From contig NZ_BCMQ01000004.1 of NCBI RefSeq assembly GCF_001485415.1, positions 186,001 through 250,000 of the forward strand: a stretch of 64,000 bases of DNA, given 5' to 3'. The translations under genes were made by a program, and so were the position numbers. Origin of the DNA: Myroides odoratimimus (GTDB taxonomy: Bacteria; Bacteroidota; Bacteroidia; Flavobacteriales; Flavobacteriaceae). The notes under the pieces are model-generated. The model was not told where the DNA came from. It worked only from the letters and a program-made list of their open reading frames with translations, and made no database searches. Below are positions 54,613 through 64,000 of this stretch, piece by piece; the first letter of the stretch is position 1, and each line of letters opens with the position of its first letter.

Positions 54613-55215
54613 CTACCTCAACGCTATCCACATACTCATATTATCATAGTACCTATCATTGTCCTTAATAAAGTTAGGTATAATACTTAATTCTTTAAAC
54701 CCTTGTTTTCGGTATAATGCTATTCCTGCCATATTCTCCGTATATACCTCTAATGTGAGTATCTCAAGTGTATTATTTCTTTTAGCCCATTCTACAGCAC
54801 TACTTAATAATGCTGTTCCTAATCCTGTGTTTCTCCATTCTAGTAATATTCCCATTCCTAATACAGCCGTATGCTGTAGTGTCTTTCTATGCTGCCCTGT
54901 AAGATCTAAATTTCCTATTAGTTGCCCATTGTGTTCTGCCACTAACATTATAGAATTATCAGTACTATTTAGTTTCTCAATCCAAGCTTCTATTTCTGCT
55001 ACAGTCTTATTAAAATCACTACTAGTAATAGGAATATACTCTGAGGTGTCTAAGTATTGTTTGATAAGATCTAATAATGCACTAGCATCATTTGAGCTTG
55101 CAAGGCGAATAGTTACTTGTTTATTGTTCTTTAAAGAAGTCGTTATAGGGGTAAATAGCATACTTAAGTCAGTTAGAATAGAGGTGACAATATAGGAATA
55201 AGTAGAATAAGACAC
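54613..55215 (-). CDS. GNAT-family N-acetyltransferase
   Basis: This protein is 182-200 aa; the Met at 55161 (MLFTPITTSLK) is the more likely start. The GNAT core is VTIRLASSNDASALLD, LVAEHNGQLIGNLDL, VLGMGILLEWRNTGLGTALL (acetyl-CoA loop RNTGLGTAL), then LTLEVYTENMAGIALYRKQGF. The substrate is unknown. It is convergent with the preceding gene and divergent from a dehydrogenase remnant. Confidence 0.88.
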   Translation of the reverse strand: MSYSTYSYIVTSILTDLSMLFTPITTSLKNNKQVTIRLASSNDASALLDLIKQYLDTSEYIPITSSDFNKTVAEIEAWIEKLNSTDNSIMLVAEHNGQLIGNLDLTGQHRKTLQHTAVLGMGILLEWRNTGLGTALLSSAVEWAKRNNTLEILTLEVYTENMAGIALYRKQGFKELSIIPNFIKDNDRYYDNMSMWIALR

Positions 55216-55498
55216 AACGTTAAGATATTCTAATGGAGCAAAATTAATCGAACGCGGAGCATTGTTTAATGTGCTTCAGAGTAGGCAGAAGCTATTAGTC
55301 GGAGTAGATGTCTATGAGCAAGAGCCTATCTATGATACTAATTATGAGTTACTACATTTTGATAATGTTGTATGCACACCTCATATAGGGTATGTGGAAG
55401 AGTCTAGTTATGAATTATATTTCGGAACAGCTTTCGAGAATGTGGTCAGTTATATTAAGGGTACACCACTTTATATTGCTAATCCAGAAGTCTTGTAA
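55211..55498 (+). pseudogene. C-terminal remnant of a 2-hydroxyacid dehydrogenase
   Basis: The frame open from 55211 reads AKLIERGALFNVLQ, then LVGVDVYEQEPIYD and NVVCTPHIGYVEESSYE with the catalytic His region, and ends normally. This is the last quarter of a D-isomer-specific 2-hydroxyacid dehydrogenase; the Rossmann part with the GxGxxG motif is missing. Its 5' end meets the GNAT gene. It is a deletion remnant rather than a working gene. Confidence 0.8.
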
Positions 55499-55503
55499 AT
55501 AAA

Positions 55504-55540
55504 AAAAACGGATACCCTTATAAGGTATCCGTTTTTACTC
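55504..55540. terminator. Bidirectional terminator downstream of pstB
   Basis: The stem AAAAACGGATACC pairs with GGTATCCGTTTTT around a 7-nt loop (CTTATAA), with A and T tracts on either side. It ends both the remnant and the pst operon. Confidence 0.9.
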
Positions 55541-55600
55541 TAATAAGTCAGACTTATTGATGACGAAGTAGGTAAGTGGTCTACTTGGCATTTTTATTTT

Positions 55601-56347
55601 TTATCCGAAAACACCGTTGATATAATTCTTAGTCATTTCGTGTTTAGGATTCTCAAAGATATCTTGTGTCAAACCGCTTTCTTTTACTTCACCTAGATAC
55701 ATAAAGTAAGTTTGATCAGCGATACGCTGTGCTTGTTGCATATTATGTGTTACAATAGCGATTGTATATTTCTCTTTTAAATGAAGAATAAGTTCCTCTA
55801 TTTTAATTGTACTTACAGGGTCAAGTGCAGAACACGGTTCATCCATTAAGATTACTTCCGGACGAAGTGCTACAGCTCTTGCTATACACAGACGTTGTTG
55901 TTGTCCTCCTGATAAGCGATGAGCTGGCATCTTTAAATCATCTTTTACTTCATCCCATAAGAAGGCTTCCGTTAATGCTTTTTCGATTACACTTTTATCA
56001 TGAGGTAGATTATTAATCTTTAGACCATAAGCAATATTGTCATAGATGCTTTTCGGAAAGGGATTCGCTTTTTGGAATACCATCCCGATGCGCTTTCTAA
56101 TCTCTGTTACAGGTATAGTCTTAGAATAGATATCCATATCTTCTAACTTGATAGTTCCATTTATTTTAGCATATGGAACTAAGTCGTGCATACGGTTAAA
56201 GCTTCTTAGTAAAGTACTCTTACCACAACCAGAAGGTCCGATAAGGGCAGTTATTTTATTTTCTTCGAATTCTACACTTACATTTTTTAAAACTTGTTTG
56301 CTTCCAAAGCTAATATTTAAGTTCTCAGCAGATAATTTAGTTTTCAT
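55601..56347 (-). CDS. pstB: Phosphate ABC transporter ATP-binding protein
   Basis: This 248-aa ABC ATPase has Walker A GPSGCGKST, signature LSGGQQQRLCIARA, Walker B VILMDEPCSALDP, and the H-loop VTHNMQQA. The phosphate-type block FNRMHDL supports PstB. It is the last gene of pstSCAB and overlaps pstA by 11 nt. No phoU follows, because the terminator at 55504-55540 comes next. Confidence 0.96.
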   Translation of the reverse strand: MKTKLSAENLNISFGSKQVLKNVSVEFEENKITALIGPSGCGKSTLLRSFNRMHDLVPYAKINGTIKLEDMDIYSKTIPVTEIRKRIGMVFQKANPFPKSIYDNIAYGLKINNLPHDKSVIEKALTEAFLWDEVKDDLKMPAHRLSGGQQQRLCIARAVALRPEVILMDEPCSALDPVSTIKIEELILHLKEKYTIAIVTHNMQQAQRIADQTYFMYLGEVKESGLTQDIFENPKHEMTKNYINGVFG

Positions 56348-57194
56348 TTTTTCTGAATTTATAACGGATATAAAATGCGCTTAAGTTTAATAGGAACACT
56401 ACGATAATCAACACTAATGCTGTTCCATAAGCGATAGGTCTTACTTCTTCTATTGACTGATGTTGCGTCGATAGCATATATAAGTGATAAGGCAGAGCCA
56501 TAAACTCCTGGTTTAGGTATCCATTCGTATCACTGATATAAAACGCAGCTCCTGTGAATAAGATGGGAGCTGTCTCTCCTGCTGCTCTTGATAGGGTTAA
56601 TACTACACCTGTTAGAATACCTGGTACTGCAGAAGGAATCACTACATCTTTAATAGTCTCAAATTTAGTAGCTCCGACTGCTAGTGCTGCTTCTCTTGTA
56701 CTATTTGGTATTTGCATTAATGCCTCTTCTGTAGTTGTGATAATATATGGAAGTGATAATAGTCCTAATGTTAATCCAGCAGCTAGTAAAGAAGTTCCTA
56801 GAGATAATGTTTGAACAAATAAGGCTAATCCGAATAGTCCATAGATAATAGAAGGAACACCTGATAAATTACGTATAGCTGCTCTAATCGTTCTAGTCAG
56901 CCAGTTGTTTTCTGCATATTCATTTAAGTAGATCGCACAGAATACACCGAATGGAATACTGAATAAAGCCGTGATAAGGGTAATAAGCACTGTACCTATA
57001 ATCGGTGTAAGAATACCTCCTTTAGTCATTCCTTCTTTAGGAATAGTAGAGATAAACTCCCAAGACAAACTTCCTATTCCCTTTGTCACAATCTCTAGGA
57101 TGATTACAACAAGGAAAAAGCACACGATAAGAGTAGTTCCTACTAATGTTCCCCATTCTACGATAGAGGATAGTTTTAGTTTATTATGCTGCAT
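56337..57194 (-). CDS. pstA: Phosphate ABC transporter permease
   Basis: This 285-aa inner membrane protein has six helices. The permease loop with EAALAVGATKFETIKDVVIPSAVPGILTG is the EAA motif that contacts PstB. GVPSIIYGLFGLALF is typical for PstA. The gene overlaps pstC by 11 nt. Confidence 0.95.
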   Translation of the reverse strand: MQHNKLKLSSIVEWGTLVGTTLIVCFFLVVIILEIVTKGIGSLSWEFISTIPKEGMTKGGILTPIIGTVLITLITALFSIPFGVFCAIYLNEYAENNWLTRTIRAAIRNLSGVPSIIYGLFGLALFVQTLSLGTSLLAAGLTLGLLSLPYIITTTEEALMQIPNSTREAALAVGATKFETIKDVVIPSAVPGILTGVVLTLSRAAGETAPILFTGAAFYISDTNGYLNQEFMALPYHLYMLSTQHQSIEEVRPIAYGTALVLIIVVFLLNLSAFYIRYKFRKNEN

Positions 57195-58074
57195 GGTATT
57201 TTCTTAATCTATTTATAAAATATTCTCCTACTAGGTTTGCGATAAGTGTCATGAAGAACAAGACTGTCGCTAGAGCGTATAACCCATAGTAGTGTGTAGT
57301 TTGATAAGGAACTTCTCCCATTTCGATAGCGATAGTCGCCGTCATTGTTTTTACAGAATCAAAGAATCCAGTAGGTATTAACGCCGCATTACCTGTTGCC
57401 ATTAGTACAGTCATGGTCTCTCCGATGGCTCTACCTACTCCTAACATGACTGCCGAGATAATACCTGGAGCTGCTGCGGGAAGGATTACTTTGCGAAGAG
57501 TCTGCCATTTAGTAGCGCCTACACCATAGCTTGCTTCTTTATATGTTTTTGGTACTGCATGTATAGCATCTTCTGCAATCGTAATAATAGTAGGTAGTGC
57601 CATTATCGCTAGTAAGATAGCTCCATTTAGGGCATTAAGACCATTAGGTAAACCTGCCATATCAGCTAAGCCAGGGCTTACCACTACAATTCCTAAGAAA
57701 CCAATAACTACTGAAGGAACTGCAGCTAACATTTCTATAGCTGGTTTTAAAATATTCTTTAGTCGTGTACCAGCGTATTCAGATATAAATGCAGCTGTAC
57801 CAATTCCTAGAGGAATAGCGATAAGCATCGCTCCTAAGGTTACTATGGTAGTACTTAGTATAAGAGGGAGCATTCCATATACAGGGTTCTTTGCTGTAGG
57901 ATTCCATTCCATCCCTGTGATAAAATCAAGGGGCTTTACATCCATAAAGAAGGAAATAGAATTGTATATTAACATGGCTAATATTCCTCCTAATAAACAA
58001 AGCACTAAAAGACCAGTCGCTTTAAAGATGTATTTAAAAGTAACATCTAATCCTATTCTAACGTTATATTTCAT
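57184..58074 (-). CDS. pstC: Phosphate ABC transporter permease
   Basis: This 296-aa inner membrane protein has AAVPSVVIGFLGIVVVSP and the EAA loop EASYGVGATKWQTLRKVILPAAAPGIISA followed by GRAIGETMTVLMATGN, typical of PstC. It begins 1 nt after the pstS stop. Confidence 0.95.
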   Translation of the reverse strand: MKYNVRIGLDVTFKYIFKATGLLVLCLLGGILAMLIYNSISFFMDVKPLDFITGMEWNPTAKNPVYGMLPLILSTTIVTLGAMLIAIPLGIGTAAFISEYAGTRLKNILKPAIEMLAAVPSVVIGFLGIVVVSPGLADMAGLPNGLNALNGAILLAIMALPTIITIAEDAIHAVPKTYKEASYGVGATKWQTLRKVILPAAAPGIISAVMLGVGRAIGETMTVLMATGNAALIPTGFFDSVKTMTATIAIEMGEVPYQTTHYYGLYALATVLFFMTLIANLVGEYFINRLRKYHAA

Positions 58075-58075
58075 A

Positions 58076-58918
58076 TTATGGTCGTTCTATTATATAATAA
58101 CCGTGTTCTTTGATCAGTTGTTTTCCGATCTCACCGTTTTCAAAGTCAATGAATGGTTTTACCTTTTCCCACGAATCTTCTAAGATGAACTGATACAGTG
58201 GTCTCTGGAAGAAGTATAGACTGTTATTGATTGCATTGGAGTCTATAGGAGAATAAGCTTGTGAAGTAGGAGTTTCTTTAATACTCAATATCTTTACAGT
58301 AGGATTAGTAGCTGTCTCGTGAGAGATATAACCTGCACCTACATAGCCTATCCCAGATTTGTCCGTTTTAATACCTTCTAAGATTTGAGCATTTCCTGTC
58401 ATTTCTTTAGCTGCATTAGAAAACTCTATCTTTAGCTTCTTCTTAATAAAGGAGTGTGTACCTGAGCTACTCTGACGTCCATAGATATTAATAGGTAAGT
58501 CTACAGAAGTAAGTTCTTTCCAATTGGTGATTTCTCCTTTCATTATTTTAGCTAAAGTTTCAAGATCTATTTCTTCTATAGGTAGATCCTTATGTACTAC
58601 AAAGGCAGTAGCATCTTCAGCAAATATGACAGTACGAAGCTTTATATTCTTGTTTTCGAACTGTGCAATCTCTTTGTCTGATAAAGGGCGAGAAGAATTA
58701 GCGATGTCAGCTTGACCATTTAGTAAAGAGGTAATACCAATACCAGAACCACCACCAGAAATAGCAATACTAAAGTCAGAATCTATTAGAGTGTATTTCT
58801 CTGCTAGGTTTACTGCTAAATTTACCTCTGTGTCAGAACCTTTCATCTTGATAGAATGATCCTTGTCTCCACAGGAAAGTAATAATAAAGAAGAAAAAAT
58901 AACTAGACTTTTTCTCAT
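58076..58918 (-). CDS. pstS: Phosphate-binding lipoprotein
   Basis: This lipoprotein is about 280 aa from the ATG at 58918 (MRKSLVIFSSLLLLSCGDK, lipobox LLSCG). The upstream ATG at 58939 is possible but adds residues before a good signal peptide. Phosphate-site residues are in KGSDTEVNLA, SGGGSGIGITSLLNGQADIANSSRPL and GRQSSSGTHSF. It is the substrate receptor of the operon. Confidence 0.93.
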   Translation of the reverse strand: MRKSLVIFSSLLLLSCGDKDHSIKMKGSDTEVNLAVNLAEKYTLIDSDFSIAISGGGSGIGITSLLNGQADIANSSRPLSDKEIAQFENKNIKLRTVIFAEDATAFVVHKDLPIEEIDLETLAKIMKGEITNWKELTSVDLPINIYGRQSSSGTHSFIKKKLKIEFSNAAKEMTGNAQILEGIKTDKSGIGYVGAGYISHETATNPTVKILSIKETPTSQAYSPIDSNAINNSLYFFQRPLYQFILEDSWEKVKPFIDFENGEIGKQLIKEHGYYIIERP

Positions 58919-58939
58919 AGATAAATAGTGTTTTTTCAT

Positions 58940-59624
58940 TGAGACAAAGTACCTCTGTGATTGTGACCTATAGGTTACTGGTATGTTATCAAAGGGTTAA
59001 GGAGGGTTATTTATTAATAATATAACAGATGTGACAAAAAATCAGTTATCTCTTATTAATGATAGGGGTAAATATTGAAAGTTAATAATTTTTTAGGGAC
59101 TTTCTCATTTTGCGCAATGAAATTGCAGTATTGATTAAACTTTTTAATGTTACTATAAGGTTAATATTTAAGGAAGGTTAAACATAGGTAAATAGAATCC
59201 CACTTTATTCCTTTACAAATCCTACACTATTACTTAAGAAAGCATCTTCAATAAAATAGAAGTAAAGTTCTAATTCTCTTTCATGACATAAGGTTTATCT
59301 ATTTACTTAAAATGAGAACCATCTTTAACACAATAATTTACTTTATAAATACACTGATTTAATTAGTGAAAATACAACTATTTGTTAAAGTATAATGCTC
59401 TATTTGAATGTTATGTTTTTAAAGAGTTTAAAAGAAATAATCCTAAGGTGATATTTGATTTATTTAAGTTTATAGGCATTTTACTATTGTTATCTTATTG
59501 TTTTAAATAGATTAAGGGATTGTTGTTTTGTAGTAATTACTTAATGTTTATTTAATTCTTTACAATGCAAGCTAAAGAATGATTGGCAGTACGTTTAGAA
59601 CATAAAAACTAAACATTTGTAATT
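58940..59624. other. 685-bp divergent non-coding region between pst and SusC
   Basis: I see no open frame of note and no clear hairpin. Two divergent promoters should lie here, one for pstS (right before 58940) and one for susC. I could not fix a convincing Bacteroidota promoter pair. A Pho-box-like site was not recognisable. Confidence 0.45.
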
Positions 59625-62600
59625 ATGAAGAAATTTAAGGTCTGTTGCTACATAGCATTCCTATTTTATTCAGGTTTTCTTGTCGCTCAAGAAAGTAAAC
59701 CACCAGTAAGTTCTCCTCTTATTTCTATTGTCATAGAACAGGATGAGACTTTAGGAAAAGTAGTAACAGAATTAGCGAGCAAAGTTGCTGCTAAGGTGAA
59801 CATTGAGGATTCTACTTTAAAAGAGACTCCTTTAATCGCCTATGAAGGCAAGGCTGCTAGACTTCAGGATATACTAGAAGTAATCGCTATGCAGACGGGG
59901 TATACAGTGAATTATGCCAATGGGGTAATTACAGTAAAGAATGACCAATTCAACACACATTTAGAAGACATCACTCTTGTGGCTATTGGTTATGGAGACA
60001 AAAAGAAGCAGAATATTACTACCTCTGTAACAGAAGTAGATACTAGAGCTTTAAAAAACAGGCCTCTTTCTAACGCTGTGTCTGCTTTACAAGGAACTAC
60101 TCCAGGTTTAAACATTACCAATTCAAGTGGTAAAGAAGATGCTGAAGCGAATATTAATATTAGGGGATTTAACTCTGTTAATGGAGGTGGACCGTTAGTA
60201 TTAATTGATGGAGTAGAAGGAAGCCTTTCTAATATTAATCCAGATGATATCGAAAGCATAAGTGTATTAAAGGATGCTGGTGCCGCTGCAGTATATGGTG
60301 CTAGAGGTGCCTTTGGGGTAGTGCTTGTTAAAACAAAGAACCCAGGTGTAGGAGAAATAAAGGTAAGTGTTAACTCTACGATGAATATACTTTCTCAAAC
60401 GCAAAATACGGACTTTGTAACTGATCCTTATTTAGCGGCTAAGATTGTTGACCAAGCTTTTATTACAGGTAGTGGGCGAAGTTATACAGGGTATAACGAA
60501 TACGATTATGAACAATTAAAAGCAGTCTCAGAGAATCCTGCATTAGCTCGTGTTGAAATCCAAAATAGAAATGGCCGTGATCAATATGTACATTATGGTA
60601 GTACAGATTGGTGGAATTACTTCTGGAAGGATACGAGATATTCTTATATCAATGATATCAGTATTTCTGGAGGAAGCGAAAAGGTCAAAGGTTATTTTTC
60701 GTATAGAAACTATTCTGCGGATGGATTATTGAAAGTACAGGATGATAAGTATAAGAAAAATAACTTAAGAGCTAAATTTGATATTAAAATTAATGATTGG
60801 ATTAGTTTTAGTACGAACAATCAGTATTTTAAATCTTCTGACTTAGTACATGGTGGAACACAGTATGGATGGAGAGATCCATGGACAAGTGAAATGTTGG
60901 TACACGCTTTACCTTCTTATGTTCCAGTGAATCCTGATGGAGGAGCGCTATGGCGTACTGAGTTAAATAATTACACTATCGGAGATGGATATTTTGCGTC
61001 TTTACTACATGGTAAATCAAATAGAACTGCTGTAAGAGATGAGTTTTCGACGATTAATGCATTTCATTTTAAACCACTCAAAAACTTAGACGTTCACGCT
61101 AGTTATGCTTACAAGAAAAATACTAGAGATATTAACGAACGTTCTACTTTAATTCCATATTCTATTCTTCCGAATCAGATTCAATACTTTGGAGAGAATA
61201 AATTGAATGTAAATGAGACCATAGAGGATTACAATGCTCTAAATATTTATGGACAATATCGTTTAGACTTTGGAGATCATAATTTTGATTTCATGGCAGG
61301 ATATAACCAAGAATATTTTAAAAATGATAATAGAATCATGAGTATTCAGAACCTAATCTCTGATGATTTAGATAATCTAGGTTTAGGATCTTCTAATCCT
61401 ACTGTAGTTGGTAGTGCTTATGAATGGGCTTTAAGAGGGTATTTTTATCGATTCTCTTATGATTATGCAGGGAAGTATCTTTTAGAGCTTAATGGTCGAT
61501 ATGATGCGACGTCTAAATTCCCTAGTGAACAGAGATGGCAATTCTTTCCCTCTGTTTCTTTGGGATGGAATGTTGCGAATGAACCTTTCTTTAAACGCAC
61601 ATTCGGTTTTTGGAACCAATTTAAGATACGTGCTTCTTATGGAGAGTTAGGTAACCAAGCTATAGGTGCTTATGCTTATATTCCAACATTGAATAAAGCT
61701 ATTGATAAGGGGTATGCATTAGATGGAGCATTGTTAGAGTATATGCAAGCACCTTCTTTAAACCCGAGAGACATTACTTGGGAGACAGTAGCTACTTCAG
61801 ATATCGGTTTTGATCTAGGTTTTTTCCAAAATAAACTGAATGTTAGTTTTGATTATTTTCAAAAGGACATAGATGGGATGTTAACCAAAGGTAGAACACT
61901 ACCAGGTGTATTAGGAACAGAATCTCCACGCGAAAATGCCGCTGATCTAAGAACTAAAGGATTTGAAGTCTCTTTGGGATATAATGATTCGTTTAAATTA
62001 GCAGGTAGTGATTTTAATTATTCTGTATCAGCAGGTTTATCTGATTCTAAGACCAAGATTACGCGCTTTGATAACCCTACAGGGTTACTGACAGATTATT
62101 ATGTAGGTATGGAATTAGGAGAGATTTGGGGATATTCAGTAGAAGGATTGTTCTCTAGTCCAGAGCAAATCGCTAATCATGCAGATCAATCTCGTGTATC
62201 TGCTCATATCATAGCTAATGGAGGACTACAACCTGGAGATGTTATGTTTAAGGATTTAAATGGAGATGGTATAGTAAGTGAAGGAGCAAATACTTTAGAA
62301 AATCATGGAGATATGCGTAAGATCGGAAATACAGCTCCTAGGTATCAGTATAATTTCCGTTTAGCATTTGATTGGAAAGGAATTGATTTTTCTGCATTCT
62401 TCCAAGGAGTAGGAAAACAAGATTGGTATCCTGATACGGATAGTAGAATGTTCTGGGGACCTTATAACAGACCTTATAATTCATTTATTCGTCAAGATTT
62501 AGCGAATGATATTTGGACTCCAGAGAATACAGATGCCTATTTTCCACGTCTAGTAGGATATACATCATTAGGAAGTAATAGACAGTTAGGTGTACAGAAT

Positions 62601-62882
62601 GATCGTTACTTACAAGATATTTCTTATTTACGTCTAAAGAATATTACATTAGGATATTCTCTTCCACAGGATCTAGTAAAGAGAGTAAAGATGGATAAAG
62701 TAAGAATTTATGTGAGTGGAGAGAACCTGTTTACATTTACTAATTTAACGGATTATATCGATCCTGAAGCAGCTAGTAATTCTTTTGACTTTAATAGTCC
62801 AAACTCTGCTCGTAAGCGCACTAATGCACAAAGTTTTCCATTCTCCAAAATTATCTCTTTTGGGGTACAACTTAATTTCTAA
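59625..62882 (+). CDS. SusC/RagA-type TonB-dependent receptor with an STN domain
   Basis: This 1085-aa outer membrane receptor has a signal peptide ending FLVAQE. An STN-like domain comes first (about 30-110: DETLGKVVTELASKV, then VIAMQTGYTVNYANGVITVK) in place of the common CarboxypepD-like domain. The SusC plug follows (LVAIGYGDKKKQNIT, GTTPGLNITNSSG, INIRGFNSVNGGGPLVLIDGV, ISVLKDAGAAAVYGARGAFGVVLVKTK), then a beta-barrel ending in FGVQLNF. STN domains usually contact an anti-sigma partner, but none lies directly upstream. It pairs with the SusD gene 9 nt downstream. The substrate is unknown. Confidence 0.95.
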   Translation: MKKFKVCCYIAFLFYSGFLVAQESKPPVSSPLISIVIEQDETLGKVVTELASKVAAKVNIEDSTLKETPLIAYEGKAARLQDILEVIAMQTGYTVNYANGVITVKNDQFNTHLEDITLVAIGYGDKKKQNITTSVTEVDTRALKNRPLSNAVSALQGTTPGLNITNSSGKEDAEANINIRGFNSVNGGGPLVLIDGVEGSLSNINPDDIESISVLKDAGAAAVYGARGAFGVVLVKTKNPGVGEIKVSVNSTMNILSQTQNTDFVTDPYLAAKIVDQAFITGSGRSYTGYNEYDYEQLKAVSENPALARVEIQNRNGRDQYVHYGSTDWWNYFWKDTRYSYINDISISGGSEKVKGYFSYRNYSADGLLKVQDDKYKKNNLRAKFDIKINDWISFSTNNQYFKSSDLVHGGTQYGWRDPWTSEMLVHALPSYVPVNPDGGALWRTELNNYTIGDGYFASLLHGKSNRTAVRDEFSTINAFHFKPLKNLDVHASYAYKKNTRDINERSTLIPYSILPNQIQYFGENKLNVNETIEDYNALNIYGQYRLDFGDHNFDFMAGYNQEYFKNDNRIMSIQNLISDDLDNLGLGSSNPTVVGSAYEWALRGYFYRFSYDYAGKYLLELNGRYDATSKFPSEQRWQFFPSVSLGWNVANEPFFKRTFGFWNQFKIRASYGELGNQAIGAYAYIPTLNKAIDKGYALDGALLEYMQAPSLNPRDITWETVATSDIGFDLGFFQNKLNVSFDYFQKDIDGMLTKGRTLPGVLGTESPRENAADLRTKGFEVSLGYNDSFKLAGSDFNYSVSAGLSDSKTKITRFDNPTGLLTDYYVGMELGEIWGYSVEGLFSSPEQIANHADQSRVSAHIIANGGLQPGDVMFKDLNGDGIVSEGANTLENHGDMRKIGNTAPRYQYNFRLAFDWKGIDFSAFFQGVGKQDWYPDTDSRMFWGPYNRPYNSFIRQDLANDIWTPENTDAYFPRLVGYTSLGSNRQLGVQNDRYLQDISYLRLKNITLGYSLPQDLVKRVKMDKVRIYVSGENLFTFTNLTDYIDPEAASNSFDFNSPNSARKRTNAQSFPFSKIISFGVQLNF

Positions 62883-62891
62883 ACAATTAAT

Positions 62892-64000
62892 ATGAAAAGA
62901 TATAAAATACTTGCCATACTCTTGGCAGCAGGATTTTTGGGTTCTTGTAGTGAAGATTTCTTAGAGAGAGATCCGATATCGTCTGTGACAAGTGAGAACT
63001 TCTTTAAAAAAGAAAGTGACTTAATTCTTTTTACTAATTCTTTTTACAGAATGTTTCCAACTACCTCTATATATAATGGTGATTATAGAACCGATAATAT
63101 TATTCAAAATATTTTATCTGATGAAATGAGAGGAGGGAGAGTCGTACCTCCATCTGGAGGCGGATGGTCATGGAATAATTTGAGAGATATTAACTATTTC
63201 CTAGTCAATTTTGAAAAGGTAGGAGACGAGGCTCTTATTAAACATTATGGAGGAGTAGCGAGATTCTTTAGAGCTTATTTTTACTTCGAAAAAGTGACGC
63301 GTTTTGGAGATGTGCCATGGTATGATTATTTATTAACGGCAGAGGATGAGGCCGCTTTACAAAAGCCACGTGATCCACGTAAGCTAGTGGTAGATAATAT
63401 GTTGAAAGATTTGGATTACGCAATCGAGAATATGCGTTCTACTAAAGATGTATATAGAGTATCTAAATGGACTGCTCTTGCCTTAAAAGCGCGTATAGGC
63501 TTATATGAAGGAACCTATATGAAGTATAGAGGCTTACCTGGATATGAGACTTATTTAGAACAAGCTTATCAAGCAGCAGAAGTATTAATAAAAGAATCTG
63601 GTTATAAAGTTTTCTCTACAGGAAATCCAGATAAAGATTATCAGAATTTATTTGCTTCTCATAAGGCTATTGGTGATGAGATTATTCTTGCTAGAGAGTT
63701 TTCTACAGAACTGAATGTTCGTCATAATGTGAATTACTATACAGTAGCAGCTTCGTATGGTAGACCATCTATGCCAAAAGATTTGATTAATAGTTACTTA
63801 ATGAAAGATGGTAGCCGTTTTACAGATCGTTCAGATTATAATAAGATGTTATTCCAAGAAGAAGTAAAAGATAGAGACTTGAGATTGAGTCAGACTATAC
63901 GTACTCCTGGTTATACCAGAATTGGAAGCACTATTCAGCTAACACCTGATTTTTCTGCAGCTACTACAGGTTATCAGTTAATTAAATATGTCGCAGAAGC
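62892..64000 (+). CDS. SusD/RagB-family lipoprotein (partial)
   Basis: The frame runs from the ATG at 62892 to the window end, about 370 residues visible. The lipobox is LGSCSED. The SusD plan is seen in DFLERDPISSVTSENFF, GVARFFRAYFYFEKVTRFGDVPWYDYLL (TPR-like region) and WTALALKARIGLYEGTYMKY. It is the glycan- or peptide-binding lid of the upstream SusC. The C-terminal part lies beyond the window. Confidence 0.95.
   Translation, partial: MKRYKILAILLAAGFLGSCSEDFLERDPISSVTSENFFKKESDLILFTNSFYRMFPTTSIYNGDYRTDNIIQNILSDEMRGGRVVPPSGGGWSWNNLRDINYFLVNFEKVGDEALIKHYGGVARFFRAYFYFEKVTRFGDVPWYDYLLTAEDEAALQKPRDPRKLVVDNMLKDLDYAIENMRSTKDVYRVSKWTALALKARIGLYEGTYMKYRGLPGYETYLEQAYQAAEVLIKESGYKVFSTGNPDKDYQNLFASHKAIGDEIILAREFSTELNVRHNVNYYTVAASYGRPSMPKDLINSYLMKDGSRFTDRSDYNKMLFQEEVKDRDLRLSQTIRTPGYTRIGSTIQLTPDFSAATTGYQLIKYVAE

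Noticed and set aside
54659..55195. 178-aa plus-strand frame opposite the GNAT gene
   Set aside because: It is a shadow of the minus-strand acetyltransferase, which has clear family motifs; the plus frame has none.
58940..59624. Small RNA or riboswitch between pst and SusC
   Set aside because: No stable hairpin or known riboswitch core was visible by eye; the length alone is not evidence.

Overview
The window looks like chromosomal DNA of a low-G+C Bacteroidota, most likely a Flavobacteriaceae member (a Myroides-like genome is my guess from overall feel, not a proven assignment). The signs are: SusC/SusD-type and other TonB-dependent receptors, a GLPGLI-family protein, lipoproteins with Bacteroidota-type signal peptides, a Bacteroidota-type tyrosine recombinase, CcoO-like diheme proteins, AT-rich intergenic DNA and almost no Shine-Dalgarno sites.

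Positions 1-17038 are accessory DNA. Two copies of an identical 58-bp sequence (10142-10199 and 16981-17038) each begin with what looks like the 3' end of a tRNA-Ser (T-stem, acceptor strand, discriminator G) followed by its terminator, but neither has a tRNA body. I read them as two successive right-hand attachment sites of tandem islands at a tRNA-Ser lying left of the window. The first island ends with a tyrosine integrase and a co-translated partner, and carries an overlapping minus-strand operon: XRE regulator, type III Mod, a large Eco57I/type IIG-like methylase with a possible nuclease head, a small PD-(D/E)XK-like protein, and type III Res (cut by the window start). The second island holds a frameshifted Rhs tail, a CPBP membrane protease, an aminoglycoside-type nucleotidyltransferase, an array of four 11-bp repeats, and a 1245-aa STAND NTPase with a nuclease-like N-terminal domain, which is a strong anti-phage candidate.

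From 17039 on the DNA looks like core or lineage-specific chromosome. 17280-21100 is a compact cbb3-like terminal oxidase cluster with an unusual CcoN N-terminal extension. 21366-30431 is rich in regulators (two MocR, HxlR, AraC) around a serine hydroxymethyltransferase, an alpha/beta hydrolase, a RibD/DHFR-like reductase and a TetA-like efflux pump. 31192-38505 holds a TonB receptor, an orphan PTS-IIC-like permease and a secreted WG-repeat pair.

39573-45246 is, to me, the most coherent pathway in the window: a probable copper-handling locus with a small Cys-rich protein, a YtkA-like lipoprotein, a TonB receptor with the CxxxM and HxM copper motifs of OprC, an MbnP-like protein and an MbnH/MauG-like diheme enzyme. 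In characterised MbnH/MbnP pairs the diheme enzyme converts a tryptophan of MbnP to kynurenine to build a copper site.

45418-55498 is a mix of small housekeeping and lineage-specific genes (HxlR with a quinone-reductase-like protein and PhzF, GLPGLI, OmpA lipoprotein, lipocalin, CrtA-like, CPBP, GNAT) and a dehydrogenase remnant. 55601-58918 is a pstSCAB phosphate operon without an adjacent phoU. The window closes with a SusC receptor carrying an STN domain and a truncated SusD partner (59625-64000).
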